Assembly (NCBI GenBank): GCA_022885665.1
Contig: JAGQDJ010000019.1
Coordinates: 124,001-188,000 of the forward strand
Direction of reading: 5' to 3'
Length of the DNA stretch: 64,000 nucleotides
Source of the DNA: Triops longicaudatus
Taxonomy: Eukaryota > Arthropoda > Branchiopoda > Notostraca > Triopsidae
Of this stretch, positions 49,762 through 60,800 are shown one piece after another. The position numbers and the translations under genes are program-made. The notes under the pieces were generated by a model, which made no database searches, was not told the DNA's origin, and saw only the letters and a program-made list of their open reading frames with translations. Numbering within the stretch: the first letter of the stretch is position 1; each line of letters begins with the position of its first letter.

Positions 49762-51642
49762 CTACGGAATCTTAGTCGCTATCCAAGGTAACTTTCCTGT
49801 CCTAAAATACACCCACGTGTCGTATGTGATCTTTAACAACAACACCAACAGTAAGATGCATTCCACAGCGACAATCGTATAGTTTGTGTAAACGGAATCC
49901 CATTCCTCCTTGGCTTTAGGACACTCCAAATCTTTCACCAGCTGTGCGATCATCACCTGTACAAAAGACGTTATATAAAAAAAAAGAAACTTTGTTGTCT
50001 ACTTAATATTTCGACTTTACCATTTTGCCCTCACGTACGCATTGTAGGCTTCTCGCTTCTCCGTTACCGTTCGCGCCCAAGATTCCAAAATTGGCAAGGA
50101 TCCAGGGCTAATAAAATAGTCAAAATAATGTCGGTATTGGCTGCCTGCAAGGTCGCACGAAATATACTAGCTTCGTTCTCATATTACCGTCAATATTTCC
50201 GCCATGTAGCAGTCGCAAGGCCCCATGATATTATACAAGATGAGGGCTTTGCCTTGATTCGTCTCGTTTATCGCCTTTTTAGCATTGCCTTCCCCTAAGG
50301 CATCCAACGGCAGCTGTGAAAAATAACGCGAATAAAAAATACGTAAGAAAAAAATAAATTAATGGACAAAAATAAATAAAAATAAAACCATCAAGTTATT
50401 GCTGATTTGAGCAAGGCTGGAGAAGAGAACAATTACTGTACATCGACATACTTCGGTGAGCTTAATTGGGTTGCCGCTGACGTCCAGAAACTGATATCGC
50501 TTCAAAAATTCCCCGTTCGCCAGAGACTGTAGAGACGTGAGGTTATTATTGGCTACCGACAACGCTTTTAAGGATGTATAATTTTTGTTAGTTTCCACGA
50601 TTTTCAAATCACTTATCTAAATATCAAAGCTTTGATTACTTTAGTTCTTTGCACTTCTTTCTTTTGTTGTGTTTGTACCTCGTTGTTGTTAACGTTCAAG
50701 TCAGTAGTAAAATCTGGCAACGTGTCTGGAAGTTTCGTTAGGTTCTTGGACTCACAGTTCACGCTTACTTCGTACTTCAGCGCTGTCCCTTCCATATATG
50801 TGCGCTTGAACGGGCACTCGCATTCTTCCGGACATAATTTTCGTTTGTCCTATGTAGGTATTTTAATTAACGATGCTCTAGATTTTTAAAATAAATATTA
50901 GCAATACTTCTATGGCATGTAGAAGCTTAATCATCGGGAATTTGCGATCAATATAATGACTTTCTGTTTCATTCACAGTACACCAAGTCAAATCAGCGTC
51001 TTTGAGAATGTGTTCGTACTTGAGTAGCCAATTCATTGAAAAGTAAAGGCTACAGATCAAGCTTTCACCTAAAGAGATAAGTAAGTTCAGTAGTGTCAAC
51101 TAGACCATGTTATGAGCGTCACCTGCCAGGTACAAGGCTTCCAATTTCTTCACCACATTTCCCCATCCCGTTTCGTCCGTCCCGTTTAAAATGGTCAGAT
51201 TATTGTAGGCTAAACTGAGCTTTGTCAGTTTAGGTAAGTTCGCAAAACTCTCGGGTGCCAGTTCTGTCAAGCTATTGTTTGACAGATTTAAAGTACGCAA
51301 AGTGGGTAGGTACGGCAATTTTTCGACTTCCTGGAGCTTCTTGTTCTGCGTAATGTTGAGGACCTCCAAGTTCGTCAGGTTCGACAAGCTCGAAGCGGTT
51401 AAGATGCGGAAGGAAGAATGACTTATGGTTAAGAATTTCAGAGAACTGAGATTGCCAATAGTCCCCGCGTGGTTTCTCCACTCGTCCGCCGAGGTCAAAA
51501 AACTACATTCCAGAGCGCTGGTGTAGGTTTGATTAAGTACGGACTTGTAGTGGCACGACCCACGAGGTGTCGTAGTAATTGAAATGGGGGACGCCAAGGC
51601 ATTGCTGACCAGGGTGACATACAGTATGACGTAGTAGTTCAT
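49762..51642 (-). CDS. LRR single-pass membrane protein, possibly 'halfway'-like
   Basis: Exons on the minus strand, in transcript order: 51642-51123, 51068-50908, 50849-50679, 50616-50452, 50313-50188, 50107-50021, 49956-49762 (474 aa), all GT..AG with phase kept. The N-terminal signal peptide is MNYYVILYVTLVSNALA. A first leucine-rich-repeat block (about residues 65-170, with LRTLNLSNNSLTEL and LTKLSLAYNNLTIL) ends in a cysteine-containing cap. Then comes an LRRNT-like motif C-P-E-E-C-E-C-P (233-240), a second short LRR block (LKALSVANNNLTSL, YQFLDVSGNPIKL), and a second cap with CDC. A membrane helix spans about 436-451 (YTIVAVECILLLVLLL). The cytoplasmic tail is short, about 23 residues, ending LPWIATKIP. 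The build resembles the insect LRR protein halfway (singed wings), but I recall that family only roughly. Several N-X-S/T sites fit an extracellular domain. An LRR membrane protein is certain; the orthologue is not. Confidence 0.88.
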
Positions 51643-51925
51643 CCTGAGCGTCGAATAATCGAGCCTAGAAACCGTGCAGCACGTTATAAAACCGAACTTC
51701 TAATACGGTGGCTTCATAAACATAAAAATAAATGTATACTGATAACGCACACACCGCAAAAATAACCTGACTCGTGGACTTCGTGACATTCCTGGCCTTT
51801 CAGAAGGCGCAACAAATATCGCATTCAAAACGAACCCAGCTACGTTACGGACTTTGCTCCGTTGTTGGGAAGCAAGGCTCTTGTAAAATTGATTCGGCTA
51901 AGACAAATCTTGTAACGTTCTATGG

Positions 51926-51992
51926 ACATGTTTGGACTTCGTTTTGACGTTTTGTTACAACGGTTCCCAAAGTCAAGCGAAGTCAAACATGC
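51926..51992. other. Foldback hairpin upstream of the LRR gene
   Basis: The left arm ACATGTTTGGACTTCG..TTTTGAC (51926-51948) pairs with the right arm GTCAAGCGAAGTCAAACATGC (51972-51992) over about 20 positions, with one bulged G and one or two mismatches around a 23-nt loop. Its size is right for a microRNA precursor or a tiny foldback element. It lies about 280 bp upstream of the LRR start codon. Pairing does not extend beyond the arms, which weakens the microRNA reading. Confidence 0.5.
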
Positions 51993-54900
51993 GTTTAGCG
52001 TAATTGCAAACGGGACAGTTGTTGGACATTAAGACAAACCCCACTCAACACGCGGTGTTGTTTTTTTTAGAACTAGCCGGACCATGACTTAGAGGTTGCC
52101 AAGGGCGAGTAGAAGCTATTTTCGAAGATTGGTAGATAAACATTGTAAATGCTCGGCCACGCTACGGACGCCTGGAGCACAACGATAAGATAAGCTTTCC
52201 AAGACTGTGCATAAACGAGCAGCTGCGTCTAAGTTCTGAGCGCCATAACTTGTGTATAGAAAAAAGAGAAAAAGTCGAACGAGTGGACGCTAATGAGAGA
52301 AAAGAAGGTGTTTTGCATTATGGATGCTGTGTACAAGCCCCCCATGCATACGCCTTCCTGTACGCGACAACTCTTGGTGGTAATGAGACATCGTCTAGGC
52401 AACGCTTGACTAAAAAAGGACCTTTTCTTTTTCTCTTTCTCTTGCTTTTCTCGACTTCCAGCATCTTTAATTTACCCCTGTTTTAAGAGCACGGAGCTTT
52501 TTAGACGAACGGAAGCCTTATTGAATTATGTATGCTTCGCATTTCCCTTCCTCATGCATCTTGGAACAACTTTTTACTTACAGAACTTACACAATCCGGA
52601 CTAAAATTGCCTTCAGACCATGTCGACTTGGCTGCCTTTAGGTCACACGACACACTAATAACGGAAAGTGAAAATACGGGCACATCCTTGCGACACCTAC
52701 GCTATGAAAAAGTCTCCTGCGACAGCTCTATGGGGAAGTTGTGCCTCTCGAAACGGCTTTTCAACTATGCGGGCTCAACATTTCACTTTAAAACTTACAG
52801 CTGTTCTTTTCGTGCGAAATCCGCTCTGTGAGTGTTGGGTGACCCCATATAGGTCAAGCAAACAGTCTTCTAGGCGCATACACTTGTCACGGAGAATATT
52901 TCCATGGTTTATTCACTTTTCCCTTGAAGAAGACGAGCACACGTTTAGACACGACCGCTCGCCACTTCTTTGGCTTGTCCACTAAAGACGGAGCGAAGGT
53001 TTTGTGAAGAACGGCCCAGTTGGGGGGAACTTAATTACTTTGGTCTGTTTCAGAACAATTTTCAAGACCAATTTCTAATGAAGCGTGTGCCTTAAACTGC
53101 AGAGGATACTGATAACCGCCTCCCGAAACGGTTATTAAGTAACTAAGTCAAACTTCAGAAAACCACACGCAATCTACACTTCCTATTTTTAACTATTATT
53201 ATTTTTTCTTAGAACGACCGGATGTGCAACCACAGAACACACTTGATGTTTGATAGTCTTATGCGGAGACGTCAAGTTTGCACGAGTCTGTTTTTCGAGG
53301 CGTAAGTAGATAAGGTGGACTGTTCCTTCGGTTCGGCGTTATCACCAAGTCCGGTAGGACTCAAGTAGGCAAAGCCGGTGGCAAAATCACATAAAAGTTT
53401 GAGGGATGTGTTTAGCAGTCTTTCGGAATGCTTGCGACGTGCTTAAGTTGGTCGAGTTACAGGCGGTGTAAAATTACATTCTAGGTTACGCAAAACAGAC
53501 GGAGTGAAGTTGGAGATAGCCAACAGCGCTGTTCATAACAGATGCTGTGTTCGTTGAAGGCCCAGGAATCTGGAGGACACGCGCATATTCGGCCAAGAAG
53601 ATACGATGCGTTTCTTTCGAGATCTTTGTCACGTCCTCGGGATCTTTTTGTCTTTTTCCCCCCCGTTTTCCACAACTTTTTGTCGCTTGGGCTACGCACC
53701 AGATTTTATAAGCTTTTGCCTCTTGTTGCTCAAGTTCTTGTTCCGCCAAGGGATGCCCGTTATTGATCAATCTCCAAACTTCTGACGTTCTTCTCAGCCT
53801 TCTCTAACCACGTACAATGTCCCTGTGAGAGTCAAGTGAGGCTTTATGGCGGGGTTTTCTTGTTCGCTGTGTCCAGGAAACGGAACATGTGATGTTCAAG
53901 ATTTCCATGGAAAATCCCTTTGGCTCGTTTTACAGTTCAGTTGCGAAATTGACTGGAAAGGGTTGGATAACAAGGGTAAAACAGTTCACGTGATGGGTAG
54001 ACACTTTGTTACCTAGTATGATAAGAGTTGTCAGGTGCCTTTCCATATTCGTGCAGTATTGATAAATTCAAAGGGGATTTCACCACAATCGTATCTAAGA
54101 AGGCAAATCACGTCACAGTTACTAGTAAGCAGGTGTATGAACTCTGAAGGTGTCTTGTTTAAAATAGACACCGTTAGGACATTGGCGTGGGGTGCAAGGT
54201 TTTGTAGTACTTCTCTTACTGGCGAAAAGAGGAAACTTAGGAGCAAGGGCCTTTTCGCGCCACTTAGTTAGTGATCGCTACTTACGGAGTCCCAGCCCCA
54301 ATTGAAAGCCCAGAGCTGCACTGACGTCCTTGCCGCTTCTGGACTCCATGCACTCCGACATACCCAGTTTCCCCCTTCAGTTTTTTATTCGCCCAAGCTG
54401 TGCTGTCGTACGCATAGTTCTTCCCTTATGGGCAAGCTGTGTTCCGGAGATAAGTTCCAAGTAGGTCTAGGCCGTTAATACGCTCCCCACGAAATGGAAA
54501 TAGGAAGTGCCGCAACTAGGACGGATTTTGTCTGGCAAAGGCCTCAACAGCTGTTTAATGGAAGTAGCGCTGGTCAGGTGTCAAGCGTGCAATAAATGAG
54601 CACCACGGGAAAACGATATGGTCTTCAGTGGGTACCTTATAGACTTAAAACATGATTCCGGTTGCTACGCGTAACGAGGAATTAATGGCTCTAAGCTGGA
54701 GAATTCTCTTGCAGTTCCAAGTTCTCGTTTGATAGCGAGTGCAGATCTCGTGCAAAATTTAGAAAATATTCCACGATCGGGTACGATGCCTTGCATGCTT
54801 TCTTAGGATAATGGCTTGCATTTTGCCAGTTACATCTATGCTTGGGTGGTAAGGAATTATGCATTTAGTCCGCTTGATGCTGCCCTATGTGCACAGGAGA

Positions 54901-55584
54901 AAAATCTAATATTTGCACAATGTGGCGTCTCATGTTCTCACTATTTCCGCGGCTTATTTTCTTACACGTGCCCAGGGAGTGCTGAAGTTGCGAAAAGGCC
55001 CACTGACGCTCTCGAAAGTTAATGCCACCAAATTTACTTTTAAGGTCAGCACCTGCGTGATTCTCAAGGCTAGAGTCCTCACAGTTTGGCATTGTACTAG
55101 GGAAATGTAGGTTGTTAAAAATTACAGGAAAATTGCGCTGAAAAAAGAAGGAAAAAAAAAACAGGATTAGTTCCTAAATGCAGACAGAGTGATTTTCCGT
55201 TAAGACAATTAAAAACTGTAGCAAACAAAGGTGAATTCTCGATATCTAAAGAATGTCACTTCTTATATTGTAATGTAAGTGTTTCGTTAAGAATAGTAAA
55301 CACAGAAGTGGATCATACACAAATGGAGCCACCGATAGTCGAAGCCTAAGAAACGAATATTCAAAATTCACAAAAACAATAACGGGATGAATAGCTATTG
55401 GCTTTGTTATAAGCTTTGGGAAAGGACAGGAGACAATTTCAACGCAGAGAAATTCTTGAACAAAAATTCATGAAAATCAAATGTTATCAAGGAGCTGTAA
55501 AAAGTGATTCAGTAACAAATTATTTGTAAAATAAAATATGAGGAGAAAGGAAAGATGACGTAAACGTGATATCGGTGCACATTT

Positions 55585-56371
55585 AAGGTGTTTTATTTAC
55601 ACACAGAAAAAAGAAAAGAAGGGGACATCGTTTCCTTCGTGGAAGGTTTAGTGACTGACGGAATAGAAAGAACGAAATCAAATAGGAACTCGAAGGATAG
55701 AGGTAATCTACATCGTACATCACATTATTGTCACACAAAGCGTTAATTTTCAGACAAAATGTTTCGTAAGCACCTAACCAATTTCGCTTTCTTTATACCA
55801 TTATTATTTTAAGAAATAATTCAGGCCTAGTGTATCAGTTTGCCCGATTTCAACGTTTCCGTTTAACAAAATGGCAAAAAATCAACCATAATTAAAGCAA
55901 TTAAGAAAAGCTTTCTGAAGAAAAACTCAAACTGGTGCACTAGATAATTCCAATAACAACATTACTGTCAAAACAGTTTTCTTAGTTTTTAAACACTTTT
56001 ACACTATAACGTCCGAAACTTTCCCATTTTTGGTTTGTTGGTTTAAAAGAAAACCGACATCGCACTTGCGATGTATTGTTGCCTTTGGCTTCCTTATGCT
56101 ATATTCCACTGCCATCTTAACACGTATTACAAAGCAAATTAGAACAGGTTGTCGTGCTTCTTTTCGCTTGTTCACACATTCTTGCGATATCTACAGTAGC
56201 AAACCCAGCATAAATTGTCTAAAGACGCGTTTGTGAATGAAACCAGGCAAAGAATTTTCAATATTCTGCTCCATAACACGTGTTAAGGTGGCATTGGAAA
56301 CGTAGCCTTAGATTTTCCCACTTTATTCTCCCATAAAGGGTTTGTCTATACCGGAGCCGTAAAGGGGTTTC
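55585..56371. repeat. Diverged interspersed repeat, copy B
   Basis: This is the counterpart of 45711-46170, in the same orientation and with the same order of landmark blocks. It is longer because of extra sequence at about 56020-56290 before the closing TTATTCTCCCAT..TATACCGG block. It contains no significant open frame. Confidence 0.6.
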
Positions 56372-57604
56372 GTTGTCCTGTGTTGTGTTCATTCTTCATA
56401 GAAGTTTCCAATCGATCAATTAAGAAACTTTACATGAGCACTTTCCAAGCAAAGCATAAGTTGTAGAGCACGTAAAAGAACTAGCCCGTTCTCTACAGTA
56501 TTTTTTTAGTATACAAAGTAGCGAATATAGGTATTAATAAAAAAATATACCGAAAAAACGATTTTTTAATAAAAATGACGTTTAAGTGGACTTTTATGTC
56601 GCCTTGAATCTCAAATGTATCGTATATGAACAATAATTCAAATATAGTACCGTCAGAGATTAATTCTAATTTGTGCAACATGTCTAATTATACTATTACG
56701 ATATGAAATGACGAGGCATACAACAGTAATAAAAACATGATTGACTAGTCTCCTAATGTGGCAAAAACAGCGTCCAATTTGTCCATTCGCTAAGACCCAA
56801 GTGGACAGGTTAGAAGCTATTAGTTCTACTAACAGTTTATTCCCATTTTTTTTTCATCCTTTATTAAGTACAATATTTTGTAGTTGAAGGATAGTGGTGA
56901 TGGTGTTGCATACGTGTATTTTGTATTTGTCTGTAGTTTATTTCCTCCAACAAGAAAATATGTAAGTGTTGCTAGCCCATATTTTTCTACAGCTCTAACG
57001 GAAAATTTCGACGTTTCACATCGTGATTTTTCACTTCTTGGTAAAGTCGATTTCACTGTAATGTAAAAAAAGCTTCAGCTTCACTAACGCAATAATGTTA
57101 CTAGTTAAATTCATCGTATAAAAGAATGTTTTGATCCTCTGTAACGTTCGTAAGTGTCTATCAGATGGCCGAAACTCCATTCTGAGATTTCTGCTGCTTA
57201 TTGATGTTTACTTATTTTTTATGTAACCTAATTAAACTGAAATAAATGTGAGTAGCAACTTAGCTACTACGCTTCATTTTCGTGTTGCAATACCGTAACA
57301 GGAGAATACCAGATCGATCCAAAGCAATCTAGTGCCGTGCTAATCTTTTTATAGCCCGCAATAAATTGCAACATCATGACTCCTGTAATTTCTGTTATCT
57401 GGATATCATTTCCAAGGGCGCTGTAAAACTAATCAAGGCAGTCTTCTTCAGCGCTCATTACATGGGCATCTTAGCACTCTCGACAGTTATACGACCTGCA
57501 GCTGAACGAATCGCTTTTGCGCAGTTGAGTTCTATTTTTGGTGTTTTTATAGCAGTTATAAATAAGTCAACTCATTAGGACTCGGTTTAATAGGATAAAA
57601 TATG

Positions 57605-57610
57605 TTTATT
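57605..57610 (-). terminator. Candidate polyadenylation signal of the chitinase gene
   Basis: TTTATT on the plus strand is AATAAA on the minus strand, about 220 nt past the chitinase stop codon. Confidence 0.5.
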
Positions 57611-57827
57611 TTCGTCTTCAGATGCAAACTCCCCTATAAGGGACAAATAGTTATGTTATGTACAGAGCAATCACATTTGAGCCTTTCTTAATATCGCACT
57701 CTTATTCTTGCGCTTACTGATTTTCGTACGGTTCATATATAGCTCTAACATACCATTTCTAATTTCTTAACTCCTAACACGTCCTTTAATTGTCTTGAAT
57801 ATACATATACGTAAACAAACGATTTTC

Positions 57828-60800
57828 TTACGCTTTGCAGCGTAAAGGACTGCCCCAATTGCAAATTCCGCCCACTGGATCAAAACTTAAGTTTTTGGGA
57901 CAAGTGTACAGCCAGCCCCTTATGGCTCCGTTTTCACTCCGGGCACAGTTAATGAATTGCTTGCAGTCTTCAGGGTATGCAAAAGTACCCGCATCATAGC
58001 AGACAATGTTGCCATCCTCATCAATCTCGACCTTATCGCCGTTCGAGTTGCTACCCATAGCAATAGCTCCGTTCACAACTTGGCTTCCGCCCAGCAGTCC
58101 GTCCTGTACGTCAAGGTTATCAATCTTGAAGAATTCATCATTGGGGGCGTTGACAGGACGGGTATTCACTACAGGTGGAGGGCGGGGTTTACGCGAAATG
58201 GGTGGCCGAGTGCGTGGAGGAGGCGGTAACGTGGTTGTGGTGGTAGTGGGAGCTGTTGAAGGGGTAAAGGCTCTGGCACGAGGTCCGCTGGGTACATTGG
58301 CTTGCGAGGATGATGGATTATTAAATCGATTAGTGGGCAGCAATTTAGGGTTCCTTGTCGATGGCGCTGCGGAGGGTGGAGCTAAGGTAGTAGTACTGGT
58401 AGTAGTAGTGGTGGTCGTAGTTGTGGATACGATAGGTGCAACCGGCTCTTCTTCTTCCAATTCTACAATTTCTTCTTCGATTTCTTCACTTCCTTCCAGG
58501 ACACTGTCGTCAGTAGTGATTGGAGAAGTACTAGTAACTATGGTGTTGGGAGACGACGGCACTTCTAGAATAACGTCGCTACTGCTCGTCGGTTTCTCTT
58601 CCAGCGGTTGCTCTAGATATGGGAATAAAATAAAGCCACATAATTAGTTATTTTGCCATAGGATCGAGAAGCGTGTTCGTCAACTGTAAGCGTCCAAGTT
58701 TTCAGTATTGTAGCCAAGTTAGTGCATGAAAGGTCTGGATTTTTGGCTAAAACCTTACTCCAGGGGTTAGTGAGTACGACAAGGCGTCATTCAAGTCATG
58801 GTCATGGTCATGCGTGAAGAGCAGATGGCCCGACATAGGTACATCCAGGACGTCACTGCGAAACAGAGTGTTGTGATCATGGCCAAAATCGCTGTTAAAG
58901 TATGGCCGATAGTGAGTCCATGTTGACACTGCACTGGTGCGTTGTCCTGATAAGTCCACGTAGTCATCCACGTAGTCGTAGTCGCCATAGTCCGAAATGT
59001 GGGCGTGGGTGGTACCTGAGGGTCTAGCATCAACAAAAGCGGGTTCTTCGGTTTCCAAAATTTCTTCAATTTTGGTGGTTGTCGTGCTGCGGACAGTACT
59101 GCTAACTCTTAAGCGATCCAGAATGTTGGCACGAGGTTTGGTTGTCGTTGGAACTTCGGCCTAATTAATATCCGTCTTTAATATTCTACTTTTAAGCTAT
59201 ACTTTTTTCGTCATCATACCTCAGTAGTTCTGGCCGGTGAAGAAGTTCTCGTTAGTACATTCGGACGCGAGCGATTTGGAGTAGGAGTTGGCGAAGGCGT
59301 TTCCTGCAAAATATTCAAAATGATTTATCAGTAATTCAGACTTTTGACTTTTTCTTTATTTGTAAATGGTTATTTGTTATTTTATTTCGTATTTTTTTCT
59401 TGACGTACCGGAAGAGCTTCGGGACGAACTTCAACAATAGCTGGAGCGGCAGAGGTGGAGGTACCTCTGTTTCTGTTCAAAGTGATGTACTTCGGTGATG
59501 TGCTTGCTGCTCGGGTGGAAGTCGCTTCCACAAAGTCGGCCTCCTCGCTGTCAACTTCCTCTTCCTCTGGTTCTTCTTCTTGTTCTTCGACCGGCTTAGG
59601 CGTCGATGGCCTGCAATATGATAGCTTAGCAATGCGTAAGACTAAACCGATTGGTGCTTTTACCTCGTGCGAGCTATCGTAACGTAACTCAAGGGCTTGT
59701 CGTTCAATGCAGCTTTGGGTGCTTGCTCCGGATTTCCAACTGGTTGGTTACGGAACTGAGAAGATGTTTTCCTACAGTAATGTATTAAAACTAGAGTTAT
59801 AAACCTAAAATTGCTTCTAAGCTTACCTAACAGGCTGCCTGGGGCTAGAGCTAGGTTGACCAATGACTTGTGCAAGGGCTTTCCGTTGCTGAGGTGTTAA
59901 GGATCCATCTCTTGAACCTCGAGTTCCTTCTTTCAACATACGTTTAACAGCGTCAACGCCGCCTGTTTGAGCAAGGAATAAATCTATGTAAAGGCTACTC
60001 TTTCTCTGTCTATAGAATATCCGGTGTTTACCGAGATCTTCGATTAGTTGGAGCAGCTGTTGCAAGTTGTTTGGGTCTTCAGGGGGATTGTCTTCTTCCA
60101 ACAAGTAATCTTTGCCTTCGTCTGAGTAATCTTCCTCTTCCTCAAACGGTGCTTCGGTTGTGGTGGTGGTAGTGGTACGTGTGGTAGGCGGCCTAGTGGT
60201 GGTTTTAACAGTGGTGGACTGCGAGAGGAAAGGTTTTAAGGTCGTAGAAGCTGCAGAAGACGCTGATGGAATTCGACAAAGTACATTCGTGGCGTAGTCG
60301 CAAGAGTCTGTAAACTTGTTGAAATGCAAGCCTAAAAAAACGCAAGGAGATTGTTAAGATCTGGACAAAACCTTTTTAATTTTCGTAAGGCTTACCCGAG
60401 GGGCAGGTGAATGCATGAGATACGATTCCTAATGCACCGCTGTCCAAACACCAGAAGTACTTTTTGCAATCACGTGGGTGGGGAAAAAAACCTTCATCTT
60501 TGCAGGTGAATTCTACGGACATACAAATATGTATTAAAAGAATACTAATTTCATGTTTCTTCTGGCTTACCAACGCCGTTATCGGGAGTCACGGGTGGCT
60601 CAGGGGTTTGCCATTCAGGCGTACTGTCCACAGACGAAACAGTGGTGGTGCTTTTCGTTACGGCAGGTCGGCTAGTGGAAGTCGTACGCGATCCAGCTGG
60701 TCGTAGTTTACTGTTAGCGGCTCCTGCTGCTGGGCGGCGAGTGGTAATTTTATTACTAGATCGGGAAGGCCTACGACACAAAACGAGTTAATTTTTAGTG

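Larger units (their letters stand above)
51643..57827. other. Spacer between the LRR gene and the chitinase gene
   Basis: Both neighbours are on the minus strand, so this interval should contain the LRR promoter (right of 51642) and the chitinase 3' end (left of 57828). It contains the hairpin at 51926-51992 and repeat copy B at 55585-56371. No gene is supported. A 94-codon minus-strand frame at 53486-53770 is the only one with protein-like composition, and it has no recognised domain. Confidence 0.5.

Noticed and set aside
57366..57578. 70-codon plus-strand frame in the spacer near the chitinase 3' end
   Set aside because: It has no ATG-based start, no domain and lies in AT-rich, repeat-like sequence.
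58006..58647. 213-codon plus-strand open frame opposite the chitinase linker
   Set aside because: It is the antisense of repeated Thr/Glu codons in the chitinase linker (poly-Val and poly-Ser shadow) and has no domain or splice context.
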